From assembly GCA_903821875.1 (NCBI GenBank), contig CAIJMU010000056.1, forward strand, positions 1 through 64,000: a stretch of DNA of 64,000 nt. The letters are read 5' to 3'. Shown here piece after piece: positions 51,023 to 60,464 of this stretch. Position numbers and translations under genes: made by a program. Every line of letters starts with the position of its first letter. The first letter of the stretch is position 1. This DNA is from an uncultured Spirochaetota bacterium (GTDB taxonomy: Bacteria; Spirochaetota; Spirochaetia; Treponematales; Rectinemataceae). The notes beneath the pieces were generated by a model. That model made no database searches. It was given only the letters and a program-made list of their open reading frames with translations, and was not told the DNA's origin.

Positions 51023-52093
51023 ATGACAGCGAGAGAACGTTTCCTGACAGCCATCAATCGCGGAGTTCCCGACCGGGTCCCGATGTTCGATTTTCTCTTC
51101 CAGGAGCCCCTCTTCGAGCGGCTCATCGGACACAAGCCCGGGAGCTACAACGGACCCGATGCCCTCGAACTGGCCAAGAAGCTGCATCAGGATGCAATCT
51201 GGGTTCCCTTGGCAGGGTTCCAGGGCTATTCTCCCGAATGGATCGACGACAAGACCTACAAGGACGAGTGGGGAAGCGTCTTCGTGCGCTCCGAGGTCTC
51301 CTGGCCCATCGACTCCCCGATCCGCTACCCGATCAGCTGCAGGGACGACTTCGAAAAGTATGTCTGTCCCGATCCCCTCCTTCCCGGCCGCGACCTCGAC
51401 CTCCGTCAGACTATCGCCAACAACAGGGATTCCCAGCTCGCCATCACCTGTGGCATCCAGGGTCCCCTTACGACAGCCTGGCTCCTCATGGGCTTCGAGA
51501 ACATCAGCTTCGCCCTCTACGACGATCCCGACCTTCTGGAGTCTGTCTTCGCGATGTCCAACGACTTCTTCAAGAAGGCCGCGAAGATCGCCGTAGATTG
51601 CGGAATCGACGGCATCTGGGTCAGCGAGGATCTCGGAGATTCCCGCTCCGTGCTCTTCAGCAAAGACCTCTATATCAAGCACTTCTACCCCTACTTCAAG
51701 GACCTCGTGGACTATGTCGACTCCCTCGGCGTGCCGGCCCTCCTCCACTCCTGCGGCTGCATCTACGAGTACCTCGACCTCATGGCTGCCACGAAGATCA
51801 AGTCGATCCACCCGGTGCAGCGCACGGCGGGCATGGACCTGAAGCGGGTCAAGGCCGAGTACGGCAACCGTTTTTGCATAATTGGCAACATCGATTCCTC
51901 GCGGACCCTGCCCTACGGGACGGAGGAGGAGGTCAGGTCCGAGGTGCGCGAGGCAATTGCGGTGGCAGCACCCGGGGGCGGCTACATTCTGGCCTCCGAC
52001 CACTCCCTCCATGACGGGATTTCGGTGGAGAACATCACGGCGATGTTCGACGAGGGACTCAAGGCTGGCACCGCTATCTACGCGAGGAGCTGA
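51023..52093 (+). CDS. UroD/MtaA-type methyltransferase-like protein with zinc motif
   Basis: A 356-residue protein of the uroporphyrinogen decarboxylase superfamily (MTARERFLTAINRGVPDRVP is the typical start). It is not a decarboxylase: it carries HSCGCIYEYL at about 243-252, the His-x-Cys zinc site of cobalamin methyltransferases such as MtaA and of O-demethylase MTI proteins. Such enzymes move methyl groups between a substrate or coenzyme and a corrinoid protein. It is first in the LacI-controlled operon, with the ABC importer behind it. Similar genes near sugar importers are common and uncharacterised, so a demethylase role is a guess. Confidence 0.75.
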   Translation: MTARERFLTAINRGVPDRVPMFDFLFQEPLFERLIGHKPGSYNGPDALELAKKLHQDAIWVPLAGFQGYSPEWIDDKTYKDEWGSVFVRSEVSWPIDSPIRYPISCRDDFEKYVCPDPLLPGRDLDLRQTIANNRDSQLAITCGIQGPLTTAWLLMGFENISFALYDDPDLLESVFAMSNDFFKKAAKIAVDCGIDGIWVSEDLGDSRSVLFSKDLYIKHFYPYFKDLVDYVDSLGVPALLHSCGCIYEYLDLMAATKIKSIHPVQRTAGMDLKRVKAEYGNRFCIIGNIDSSRTLPYGTEEEVRSEVREAIAVAAPGGGYILASDHSLHDGISVENITAMFDEGLKAGTAIYARS

Positions 52094-52152
52094 CCATTAT
52101 ATTGTTTCCAACCGCCGCGTCGCGACGGCTTAAGTGCATCCAGGAGGTTTCC

Positions 52153-53136
52153 ATGAAGAAGATTCTCGTAGCATTGATGCTTGCGTCCGTCGTTTTGGCT
52201 ATAGGCCTTGGTGGCTGCGCCAAAACCAAGCCCAAGGTAGCGGGTGTAGTATTCCAGGAGGACCAGTTCATGAAGCTCATGCAGATGGGCTACAAGGACA
52301 CCGCCATCAAGGCTGGCTTCGATTTTTACCCCGGCAATACGAACGGTGACGCGGCCAAGGAAGCCGAGTTCCTCAACACCTATGTGACCCAGAAGTACAA
52401 GGGTGTGGCCATCTCCCCGATCAGCGAAGGCGCCTCGATGAAGGTCATCGCCGACGCAGCCGGCAAGGGCCTCCTTGTGGGCATTTCCAACTTCACGCTG
52501 ACGAACGCGCCCTACATCACCGGCGCCTTCACCTCGGACAACTACGACCTCGGCAAGACCTGTGGCATCGCGGCTGCAGCCTTTATCCAGGAGAAACTGG
52601 GTGGCAACGCCAATGTCGCCATCCTCCAGTTCAAGTCCCTCCTGCCTGAGCAGTCTGGCGCCCGCGTCAACGGCTTTCTCGACCAGCTCAAGTCCCTCCC
52701 CGGAGTCAAGGTCATCGCCGACCAGGATGCCTGGATGCAGGACAAGGCCATCACTGTCGGCGGCGACATCATCACCTCCAAGGGCAATGAGCTCAACCTG
52801 ATCTTCTCCGCCAACGAGGGCGGCACGATCGGCGCGGCAATGGCCGTCAAGAACGCGGGCAAGGCTGGCAAGATCTTTGTGTTCGGCTTCGACGGCAGCG
52901 AGCAGATGGTCCAGCTCCTCAAGGATCCGGCCGACGTACTCCAGGCCGCCATCGCCCAGGACCCCTACGGCATCGGCGTCAAGACCATGGAGAGCCTGGT
53001 CAAGGCGATCAACAAGCAGGACTACAGCGACACCAAGGCCAAGACCACCATCGTCCCCGGCATCCTCCTGGAAAGGAAGAACGTAGCCGGGCTCGACGCC
53101 TTCCTCGCCGACCTCAAGGCGAAATCCGGCAGCTAA
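52153..53136 (+). CDS. Sugar ABC transporter substrate-binding lipoprotein
   Basis: A 327-residue lipoprotein (lipobox LGGC, cysteine about residue 22) of the ribose/galactose-binding (RbsB) family: VAGVVFQEDQFMKLMQMGY, YKGVAISPISEGASM and KIFVFGFDGSEQMVQLL match. AGGAGG five bases upstream fixes 52153. It delivers the sugar or polyol to the ATPase/permease pair downstream. A hairpin after the gene probably lowers read-through into those, so that the binding protein is made in excess. Confidence 0.9.
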   Translation: MKKILVALMLASVVLAIGLGGCAKTKPKVAGVVFQEDQFMKLMQMGYKDTAIKAGFDFYPGNTNGDAAKEAEFLNTYVTQKYKGVAISPISEGASMKVIADAAGKGLLVGISNFTLTNAPYITGAFTSDNYDLGKTCGIAAAAFIQEKLGGNANVAILQFKSLLPEQSGARVNGFLDQLKSLPGVKVIADQDAWMQDKAITVGGDIITSKGNELNLIFSANEGGTIGAAMAVKNAGKAGKIFVFGFDGSEQMVQLLKDPADVLQAAIAQDPYGIGVKTMESLVKAINKQDYSDTKAKTTIVPGILLERKNVAGLDAFLADLKAKSGS

Positions 53137-53167
53137 AGTCCGGATTTTCCAACTCGCATTTTGCTGA

Positions 53168-53210
53168 AGGGGTTCCGCGTGAGCCGATCCGAACGGCCTG
53201 CGGAGCCCCT
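53168..53210 (+). terminator. Hairpin after the binding-protein gene (attenuator)
   Basis: An 11-base stem AGGGGTTCCGC (53168-53178) with GCGGAGCCCCT (53200-53210), one G-U pair, then CTTTC. It lies between the binding-protein gene and the transporter ATPase gene, where many sugar importer operons have a partial terminator or RNA-stabilising hairpin. Confidence 0.55.
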
Positions 53211-53246
53211 CTTTCAAGCTGTCACCCTTCAGGCAAAGAGGCTTTT

Positions 53247-54734
53247 ATGAGCGTCCTGAACGTTCGCACTGTCACGAAGGTCTTTCCCGGAACCACAGCC
53301 CTCGACAGCGTCTCCCTCGGCTTCGAAAGCGGCCGCGTGAACGCCCTCATCGGCAAGAACGGTTCGGGGAAGTCCACCCTCGTCAAGATCATCAACGGGG
53401 TCTACCAGCCCGACGCCGGCAGCCTCGACATAGACGGGGAGAAGCTGGGCTTCACCAATCCAGCCGACGCCTTCGCCAAGGGCATCGCCACCGTCTACCA
53501 GGAGATGAGCCTGATACCGGGCCTCACCGTCGCCGAGAACATCCTGATCGGGCGCTACGAGACCAACGGGCCCTTCGTCGACTGGAAGAAGACCTACGCG
53601 AAGGCCCAGGGGCTTCTCGACGAGATGGGCATCGAGCTTCCGCTTCGGGAACTCGTGGTGAACCTCAATGTCTGGCAGTGCCAGGTCGTCGAGATCGTCA
53701 AGGCCATGAGCTGCAGGCCCAAGGTGATCCTCCTCGACGAGCCGACCTCCGCGCTGGCCCAGCACGAGACCCAGGTGCTCTTCAAGCTCATCCGCGAACT
53801 GAAAAAGAAAGACGTAATTATTATTTATATCACCCACCGGCTCCAGGAGCTGTGGGAGATCGCCGACACGAGCACGGTCCTCCTCGACGGAAAGCTGACC
53901 GGACGCGTCGAGATGTCGGGCGCCCAGCCCCGCGACATCCTCAAGCTCATGTTCGGCGACGTCGAGGTGAAGTCGAGGCCGGCCGACCTCCTCATCTCGC
54001 CTGAGACGATACTCGATGTGCGCAACTTCACACGCTCACCCTGGTTCGAGGACATCTCCTTCAACCTGAAAAAGGGCGAGATCCTCGGCATCGCGGGAAT
54101 GCTCGGATCGGGCAGGACGGAATTGCTGCGCGGCATTTTCGGCGCCGACAGGGCCGATTCCGGCACGGTGGTCCTCGACGGAAAAACCATAGCCTCGCCC
54201 AGCCCTACCCGCATGAACAAGGAAGGCCTCGCCTTTACCCCTGAAGACAGGAAAACCCAGGGTCTTGTGCAGACCCTTTCAATCAAGGCCAACCTCTGCC
54301 ACGCCAGCCTCGACAAGGTAGCGCCCGGAGGCTTTGTCGACCGCAGCCTTGAACGGAGCTTTGCGGAGCGGCAGGTCGCCGCCCTTGACATCAAGACCAC
54401 GGACATCGAGCTGCCCATGACAAGCCTGTCGGGAGGCAACCAGCAGAAAGTTGTCGTCGGGAAGTGGCTGAATGCGAGCCCCAAGGTGATTTTCTTCGAC
54501 GAGCCCTCGCGGGGCATCGACGTCAATGCCAAGCAGCAGATCTTCCAGATCATCTGGGAGCAGTCGCGACGCGGCATCTCCTCCGTGGTCGTCTCCTCCG
54601 AGCTCGAGGAATTGATCGAGGTCTGCCACAGGATCATCATCATGAGACTTGGCCGCTTTGTCGGAGAGGTCCGGCCAGAGGACGTGACCATTGAGCAACT
54701 CTATTCGCTATGCATGGGAGGCGACGAACAATGA
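53247..54734 (+). CDS. Sugar ABC transporter ATPase (RbsA/MglA-type, two-domain)
   Basis: A 495-residue ATPase with two nucleotide-binding halves. First: Walker A GKNGSGKST (37-45) and Walker B ILLDEPTSAL. Its signature region reads LNVWQCQVVEI instead of LSGGQ-like, which is usual for some family members. Second: degenerate Walker A (GMLGSGRTE), signature LSGGNQQKV and Walker B VIFFDEPSRGID. It energises uptake by the permease just downstream (four-base overlap). The codon pattern and context match ribose/galactose-type CUT2 importers. Confidence 0.9.
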   Translation: MSVLNVRTVTKVFPGTTALDSVSLGFESGRVNALIGKNGSGKSTLVKIINGVYQPDAGSLDIDGEKLGFTNPADAFAKGIATVYQEMSLIPGLTVAENILIGRYETNGPFVDWKKTYAKAQGLLDEMGIELPLRELVVNLNVWQCQVVEIVKAMSCRPKVILLDEPTSALAQHETQVLFKLIRELKKKDVIIIYITHRLQELWEIADTSTVLLDGKLTGRVEMSGAQPRDILKLMFGDVEVKSRPADLLISPETILDVRNFTRSPWFEDISFNLKKGEILGIAGMLGSGRTELLRGIFGADRADSGTVVLDGKTIASPSPTRMNKEGLAFTPEDRKTQGLVQTLSIKANLCHASLDKVAPGGFVDRSLERSFAERQVAALDIKTTDIELPMTSLSGGNQQKVVVGKWLNASPKVIFFDEPSRGIDVNAKQQIFQIIWEQSRRGISSVVVSSELEELIEVCHRIIIMRLGRFVGEVRPEDVTIEQLYSLCMGGDEQ

Positions 54735-55738
54735 AAGCGGAAGCGAACAAGAGCTTCAACCTTTCCCGATTCAGCAAGAAATACATGATGGAGATCATCC
54801 TGTTCTTCATCGCCCTGGCGCTCTGCTTCACTGCGCCCGGGTTCTTCACCATCGGGAACATCCTGAACATCTTCCGCAACGTCGCGCTGGCGGGGGTCAT
54901 CTCCTTCGGCATGACGATGACCATCATAGGCGGTGAGATCGACCTGTCAGTCGGCTCTTCCATCGCCCTGTCGGCAGTGCTCACGGCCACGGTCACCGGT
55001 GCCCTGGCCAAGGCGGGAATCATGCCGATGGAGTCGGCCGTCTTTGTCGGGATGGCCTGTGCCCTGGTGGTCGGCCTCCTCATCGGGCTTTTCAACGGCT
55101 TTATCAGGACGAAGTTCAACATTCCTACCTTTATAATTACCCTGGCCATGCTGAACGTGATCTACGGCTCGGCGGCCCTCATCTCCAGGGGCTTTCCCGT
55201 AACGACCCTCCCCGACTGGTACAACTGGATCGGTGCAGGCCGGCTCTTCGGAACCTTCCCCGTGCCGGCACTCTGGCTCCTCATCGTTTTCGCCATCGTC
55301 TTTGTCATCATGAACCTGACACGCTTCGGCCGTGAGGTCTACGCGGTGGGCGGCAACCCCGAATCGGCGCGCCTGTCCGGAATCAACGTCTCCAAGGTGA
55401 AGATCATCATCCTCGTGGCAGTCCAGGTCCTCGCAGCCTTCTCGGGCATCATCCTGTCGGCGCAGGTCATGTCGGGTTCCTCGACCTTCGGACGCGGCTA
55501 CGAGATGGACGTCATCTCTGCGGTCATCATAGGTGGTACGAGTCTCTTCGGGGGAATAGGCAAGGTCTGGGGAACGCTGATGGGGATCGTCTTCCTCGGG
55601 GTCATCAACAACGGCATGACGCTCTTCGGCGTCGGCGACTTCGAGAAGTACATCGTGCGCGGCCTCCTCATCCTTTTTGCCGTGCTCTTCAACACCATAC
55701 AGATCCAGAGCCTCCAGAAGGCCCGGGTCGCCAAGTGA
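54731..55738 (+). CDS. Sugar ABC transporter permease (RbsC-type)
   Basis: A 335-residue inner-membrane permease with about nine hydrophobic segments and the family marks ISFGMTMTIIGGEIDLSVGS and EMDVISAVIIGGTSLFGGIG. Its ATG at 54731 overlaps the ATPase stop. In CUT2 importers one such permease dimerises, so the importer (binding protein, ATPase, permease) is complete. Confidence 0.9.
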   Translation: MKAEANKSFNLSRFSKKYMMEIILFFIALALCFTAPGFFTIGNILNIFRNVALAGVISFGMTMTIIGGEIDLSVGSSIALSAVLTATVTGALAKAGIMPMESAVFVGMACALVVGLLIGLFNGFIRTKFNIPTFIITLAMLNVIYGSAALISRGFPVTTLPDWYNWIGAGRLFGTFPVPALWLLIVFAIVFVIMNLTRFGREVYAVGGNPESARLSGINVSKVKIIILVAVQVLAAFSGIILSAQVMSGSSTFGRGYEMDVISAVIIGGTSLFGGIGKVWGTLMGIVFLGVINNGMTLFGVGDFEKYIVRGLLILFAVLFNTIQIQSLQKARVAK

Positions 55739-55751
55739 GCGGGGAAGCGAC

Positions 55752-56774
55752 ATGAGTGCCATGCCATGCAGGGAGCGGGTGAAGAAAGCCCTCTCCTTCG
55801 ACTATCCCGACAGGCCCCCGATCTCCCACGCGATCCTCCCCTCGGCGCTGATCCGTCATGGCGAGGCACTCCAGAAGATCCTCGCGGAGGTGGAGGAGGA
55901 TTTCGGCTGGGGCCTCCTGCCGGACCTGCCGCTGGCTAAATTCCCTCCCTATTACAAAAAAGGGCGCAACAAGGATGGCTTCGGTGTAGTCTGGGAGAGC
56001 TCGGAGGACGGCGAGTACGGGATCCCCGTCGACAAGCCCCTTTCCGATTGGTCCAATTGGTCGGGTTTTGCCTGGCCGGATTTCGAAGTCAGGCCTCCGG
56101 CTTACCAGCTCTACTCCGGGCACATGATCGGTCCTGATCCGCGGTACTACTCGAGGGGCGGCTGGATCACCTTTTTCGAGACCCTCCAGGAACTTCGTGG
56201 CTTCGAGGATCTCCTGGCGGACATCGCGCTTGGCGAAAAGGCCGCCTTCGAGCTTCGCGACGCGATGATGGCGCATAACCTGCGTCTCATCGACAAGTTC
56301 CTCCTTCTCGACTACGACGGCATCCATTTCGCCGATGACTGGGGCACACAGAACGCTCTGATGATCAGCCCGACGCTCTGGAAGTCCTTTTTCCGGCCCT
56401 GCTACGAGGTCATGTTCGAGCGTGTGCGCGCAGCGGGCGTGGACGTACACTTCCACACCGACGGCTACGTCACCGACATCATCCCCGAGCTCATCGATCT
56501 GGGGGTCTCGGTGATCAACTGCCAGTCGAACTGCATGGGCAACGAGGAGCTGGGCCGCCGCTTCAAGGGCCGCATCTGCTTCCGGACCGACCTCGACCGC
56601 CAGAGGACCATGACCTACGGCAGCCCCGCCGAAGTGCGAAAGCATGTCGATGTGGTCTTCCACGCCCTCGGCTCGGAGCGTGGCGGCATCATCGCCTGCG
56701 GGGAGATCGGCCGCGACACGCCGCTCGACAACATCAAGGCGATGTACGAAGCCTTCATGGAATTCCGTTTCTGA
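55752..56774 (+). CDS. Second UroD-superfamily protein, altered metal site
   Basis: A 340-residue UroD-superfamily protein, 13 bases after the permease gene. It has the barrel core (CRERVKKALSFDYPDRPPI, HTDGYVTDIIPELIDLGVSVIN). At the position where the 51023 protein has His-x-Cys it reads HFHTDG, so the Cys zinc ligand is missing; Asp could replace it. So it may be a decarboxylase- or lyase-like relative, or a methyltransferase of another sort, working on the imported substrate. I cannot name a reaction. Confidence 0.72.
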   Translation: MSAMPCRERVKKALSFDYPDRPPISHAILPSALIRHGEALQKILAEVEEDFGWGLLPDLPLAKFPPYYKKGRNKDGFGVVWESSEDGEYGIPVDKPLSDWSNWSGFAWPDFEVRPPAYQLYSGHMIGPDPRYYSRGGWITFFETLQELRGFEDLLADIALGEKAAFELRDAMMAHNLRLIDKFLLLDYDGIHFADDWGTQNALMISPTLWKSFFRPCYEVMFERVRAAGVDVHFHTDGYVTDIIPELIDLGVSVINCQSNCMGNEELGRRFKGRICFRTDLDRQRTMTYGSPAEVRKHVDVVFHALGSERGGIIACGEIGRDTPLDNIKAMYEAFMEFRF

Positions 56775-56825
56775 GCCGCGCCATGAGGCAAATGGCTATG
56801 GCCTTCCCGACAGGAGAGTGATGGC

Positions 56826-58025
56826 ATGATCCACATGGCAGGCGCTGGCTGCGCCCTTCTCGACTTCATCCACGCGGATGTGGACTTCTCCTCGCCGGCC
56901 TTTTCGGCGCTGCGTTCGAGGCGGCCGGGCGACGGAGGCCTCGAACCCGGCAAGCTCGTCTTCGCCGAGGATTTCGAGCGCTTTGCCGGAGCCGACATCA
57001 CGGTGGCACTGGCAGCGCTTGTGCGGGGTGCCGCCCCGGATGCCTGCAATGTCGGAGGCCCGGGCATCGTGGCCATGATCCACGCCGCGCAGCTCCTTCA
57101 CGCGGGGGGTGGCGCGCGCTTTTCTGTAGACTTCACCGGAGCCAGGGGCGCCGACTCCAACGGCGGGCTCTTGGGCTCGATGGTGGCCCCCTGCGGACTG
57201 GACGGGCTCACCCTCGTGCCCAAGGAAGGCCGCACGGCCTTTACCCTTGTCCTCTCCGATCCCCGGCATGACGGAGGCAGGGGCGAGCGCTGCTTCATCA
57301 ACGAGATAGGCGCCGCAGGGAGGCTCGGGGCGGAAGACCTTCCTGCAAGCCTCTTCGACGCCGACATCGCAGTCTTCGGGGGGACGGGCCTGACTCCGGC
57401 CCTCCACGATGCGCTGGGGCCCCTCCTGTTGCGCTGCCGCTCGGCAGGCACCCTCACAATTGTGAACACCGTCTACGATTTCAGGAACGAGCGCCGCGAC
57501 CCGGTCGGCCGCTGGCCCCTGGGCAGCGACGAGGGAACCTACGCCTCCGTCGACCTCCTGGTCGCCGATCTCGAGGAGGCGCTGCGCTTAAGCGGGGCCT
57601 CCGACGCTTCAGGCGCCCTCGCCTTTTTCGGCAGCCGTGGCGTCGGCGCTGCCGTCGTCACCTCGGGCACCCGGGACATCGCGGTCGCCGCCTTCGGGAA
57701 GGGCCGCTTCGCCCCGATGCCCGAGCGCCGCTATCCTGTTTCGGCCGCCGTGATGGCGGAACTCGCTGCCCATCCAGAGAGGCGGGGCGACACGACGGGC
57801 TGCGGCGACAACTTCGCCGGCGGCCTCGTGGCCTCCGCGGCCATGCAGCTCGAGGCGGGGGCCGGACCCATCGACCTCGGTGAGGCCCTGGCCTGGGCTG
57901 TCGCATCGGGGGGCTTCGCCTGCTTCCACGTCGGCGGGGTCTTCACGGAAGACCGCCCTGGCCACAAGAAATCCCTCATAGAGCCCAGGGTCGCCGCCTG
58001 GCGCAGCCAGGTGGGCCTGTCATGA
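56826..58025 (+). CDS. PfkB family carbohydrate kinase
   Basis: A 399-residue ribokinase/PfkB-type kinase. The anion-hole and catalytic motif is DTTGCGDNFAGGL at about 324-336 (consensus DTxGAGDxF), and the N-terminal glycine-rich part (CNVGGPGIVAM, DSNGGLLGSM) is family-like. It should phosphorylate the imported sugar or polyol with ATP. It sits between the importer genes and a polyol-phosphate dehydrogenase gene and overlaps the latter by four bases, so a pathway of uptake, phosphorylation and oxidation is likely. Confidence 0.85.
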   Translation: MIHMAGAGCALLDFIHADVDFSSPAFSALRSRRPGDGGLEPGKLVFAEDFERFAGADITVALAALVRGAAPDACNVGGPGIVAMIHAAQLLHAGGGARFSVDFTGARGADSNGGLLGSMVAPCGLDGLTLVPKEGRTAFTLVLSDPRHDGGRGERCFINEIGAAGRLGAEDLPASLFDADIAVFGGTGLTPALHDALGPLLLRCRSAGTLTIVNTVYDFRNERRDPVGRWPLGSDEGTYASVDLLVADLEEALRLSGASDASGALAFFGSRGVGAAVVTSGTRDIAVAAFGKGRFAPMPERRYPVSAAVMAELAAHPERRGDTTGCGDNFAGGLVASAAMQLEAGAGPIDLGEALAWAVASGGFACFHVGGVFTEDRPGHKKSLIEPRVAAWRSQVGLS

Positions 58026-59215
58026 GCATCGGCAGCTTCGTCCAGTTCGGCGCAGGGAACATCGGGCGCTCCTTCATCGGACGCCTCTTCTCGGCGGCAG
58101 GCTACGAGACCGTCTTCCTCGACGTCGACGAGAAGCTCATAACACTGATCAATGAGCGCAGATCCTACCGCGTCGTAGTCAAGGCCAACGATGTGGCCGA
58201 CCGGGTCATGGAAGTGGCACCCGTGCGGGCGGTGAACAGCCGAGACCTGGAAGCCGTCACCCGGGAACTAGTACAGGCCGACTATGCTGCCACCTCGGTG
58301 GGGCAGGGCGCCCTGCCCTCGGTGATCCGTTCAATCGCTCCTGCCCTCCTCGCGCGAAGGGCCGCGGGCAGGCTACCCCTCGACATCATCATCGCCGAAA
58401 ACCTCCGCTCGGGCGCGGAATATTTCCGGACGGAGCTGGCGCGCAACCTGGAAGCCGGAACGGAGATCGACACGCTGGCAGGCCTCGTGGAGACCAGCAT
58501 CGGAAAGATGGTCCCCATCATGCCGCGGGAAGCCCTCGCCGCCGACCCACTCCAGCTCTTCGCCGAGCCCTACGATACCCTCATAGTAGATGCAAAGGGC
58601 TTCACGCGAGGCCTGCCGCCCCTGCCCGGGCTCAAGGCAGTCGATGACATCGCCGCCTACGTGGACCGAAAGCTCTTTGTCCACAACCTTGGCCACGCCG
58701 CGGCAGCCTACCTCGGCCATGCCCGCGATCCATCCATGACCTACCTCTGGGAGGCTCTTGAGCTCCCCGGCCTGGCCCAGCTGCTGCGCCGCGCCATGGG
58801 CGAGAGCGCGGCGGCCCTCCACGCAGCCTACCCCGCCTCCCTGCCTGTAGCGGAGCTTGCCGAGCACATCGAGGACCTCCTGTCGCGCTTTGCCAACCGC
58901 GCCTTAGGCGACACCATCCACCGTGTCGGGCGCGACCTGACGAGGAAGCTCTCCCGCGATGACCGCATCGTTGGAGCCTGCCTCCTGGCAGCCCGGCAGG
59001 GCCTTCCCTTCGCGGCTATCGCCGAAGCCCTGCGCGCTGCCCTGCGCTTCAAGGCCCCGGACGAAGCCGGAGCGCTGGCCAAGGCAGACGCCCTCTTCCA
59101 CGCGCGCTACACGCCTGACGACCTCGCCCTCGTGCTCAGGGAAGTTTCGGGCCTCGACCCGGCCAGAGCTGTGGACCGCCAGGTAATCGAGGGCATCACC
59201 GGCCGAGATGCCTGA
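58022..59215 (+). CDS. Mannitol dehydrogenase family enzyme (polyol-phosphate dehydrogenase-like)
   Basis: A 397-residue NAD-dependent dehydrogenase: Rossmann start FGAGNIGRSFIGRLFSAAGY, then a helical C-terminal domain with KLFVHNLGHAAAAYLGH and DLLSRFANRALGDTIHRVGRDL (catalytic Lys/Asn/His region of MtlD). In length and features it is near mannitol-1-phosphate 5-dehydrogenase. It should turn a polyol phosphate into a ketose phosphate. Its stop overlaps the convergent mutarotase-like gene by 20 bases. Confidence 0.85.
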   Translation: MSIGSFVQFGAGNIGRSFIGRLFSAAGYETVFLDVDEKLITLINERRSYRVVVKANDVADRVMEVAPVRAVNSRDLEAVTRELVQADYAATSVGQGALPSVIRSIAPALLARRAAGRLPLDIIIAENLRSGAEYFRTELARNLEAGTEIDTLAGLVETSIGKMVPIMPREALAADPLQLFAEPYDTLIVDAKGFTRGLPPLPGLKAVDDIAAYVDRKLFVHNLGHAAAAYLGHARDPSMTYLWEALELPGLAQLLRRAMGESAAALHAAYPASLPVAELAEHIEDLLSRFANRALGDTIHRVGRDLTRKLSRDDRIVGACLLAARQGLPFAAIAEALRAALRFKAPDEAGALAKADALFHARYTPDDLALVLREVSGLDPARAVDRQVIEGITGRDA

Positions 59216-60440
59216 CGAAGCGCCTGGCCTCGCCGAAGTCCGAGCCGACCTGAAATTGACAACTCGTACGGACTCCGGAAAGGACGATGCGTCCCGGAGC
59301 GGCCTCGACCTTCCTGATTCCCTCGACAGCGAGCCCGGCGCCTATGTCCAACAGGGCAGCTCCGTAGCAGAGAGTCCTCTCCCCGCCGGCGGGGATCTCC
59401 ACAAGGGTCTCCCTTCCCAGGAGTTCACGATGGCCGAGGGAATACGCGAGGCCCTCGGCGTAGGCTCCCGTGATGTTTTCCGTGCCGAGGCAGAAGGTCC
59501 GGTCTGGAGCGCCTTCGGCCATGGCCCAGGGCGTAAAGGGCCTCCCTCCGTACTGCAGCCAGAGGTCGTTGAAACCGAGGGCGATCTCCCCCTCAGGAAG
59601 CCCCTCCATGCCCGGGAAAAAGCAGACATAGGCCAGACCCGTCTCAGGGTTGGCAACGGCGCTCCAGCCCAGGGCGAGTTCCCGGGGAATGGCACCCGTG
59701 ACAAAGTCCGTGTAGCCGATGGGACCGGGCACCTTCGAGAGGTCCACAGTCCCTCCATCGGCGAGGGGCGCGTGAGCCAGGTCCGTGAACTCCGCTCCAA
59801 GGCGGAGCTGGCCGGTAGCTTCGAATTCTGTTCCGTGAGGGGCGGTCAGGAAGCGGTCAGCGGGGAGGCTGATGCGGCAGCCTGCCTGAAGAAAGGGCCC
59901 ACCGATGGTGTTGTGTCTTCCCACATTTATCAGGATGGGCTTCGCACCAGTGTTCCTGATGGTCATCACCGAAAAGTAGGCGTCCTGGCCTGGGAAGACG
60001 AGGTCGTCCTTCACGTACTCGAGGGGCATGCGTGCGTCGGGAGAGACAAGGGTAAAGCGGGCGAAGGCCACGCCATCCTCCACTCCGACACGCTCGAGTT
60101 TCCATTCGGAACTGGCAGCCCATCCGTGGGCAGGCAGTGCCACGCCCTCCACCACGCAGTCGCCGCCAAAGCTCGGGCTGCAGGGAAAGTCTCCCGCCAG
60201 GTGATACAGGAGCCCCGATTTCCAGAAGGCCTTGTGCTCCGCAGGCGACCAGGGGAGGCCCGAGTTCGCCCTCCACTCCGGGATCCAGTGGGCATTGAGC
60301 AAGCCCCGGCCTCGCTTCAGGCCGAATTCGGGCATCATTCCGCCCTGCGCGCAGATGACCGTGCGCACCGAGGCATTTTCGAGGCAGACAGCCTTCCTGC
60401 CCGCGTCGCTGACCGTCCTGGCCATGATTCCTGTATCCAT
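59196..60440 (-). CDS. Mutarotase-like carbohydrate-binding protein
   Basis: A 414-residue protein whose sequence (LLNAHWIPEWRANSGLPW, YFSVMTIRNTGAKPILINVGRHNTIGGPF, YVCFFPGMEGLPEGEIALGFNDLWLQ) suggests the aldose 1-epimerase/galactose mutarotase-like beta-sandwich, as in DUF4432 proteins. I cannot place it in a named family with confidence. It may isomerise or bind the sugar of this locus. GAGGG lies before the ATG at 60440. It is 24 bases after the DUF1638 gene on the same strand, so they are an operon. Confidence 0.6.
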   Translation of the reverse strand: MDTGIMARTVSDAGRKAVCLENASVRTVICAQGGMMPEFGLKRGRGLLNAHWIPEWRANSGLPWSPAEHKAFWKSGLLYHLAGDFPCSPSFGGDCVVEGVALPAHGWAASSEWKLERVGVEDGVAFARFTLVSPDARMPLEYVKDDLVFPGQDAYFSVMTIRNTGAKPILINVGRHNTIGGPFLQAGCRISLPADRFLTAPHGTEFEATGQLRLGAEFTDLAHAPLADGGTVDLSKVPGPIGYTDFVTGAIPRELALGWSAVANPETGLAYVCFFPGMEGLPEGEIALGFNDLWLQYGGRPFTPWAMAEGAPDRTFCLGTENITGAYAEGLAYSLGHRELLGRETLVEIPAGGERTLCYGAALLDIGAGLAVEGIRKVEAAPGRIVLSGVRTSCQFQVGSDFGEARRFVRHLGR

Positions 60441-60464
60441 GAATTTCCCTCTTCCCGAGCCCGT

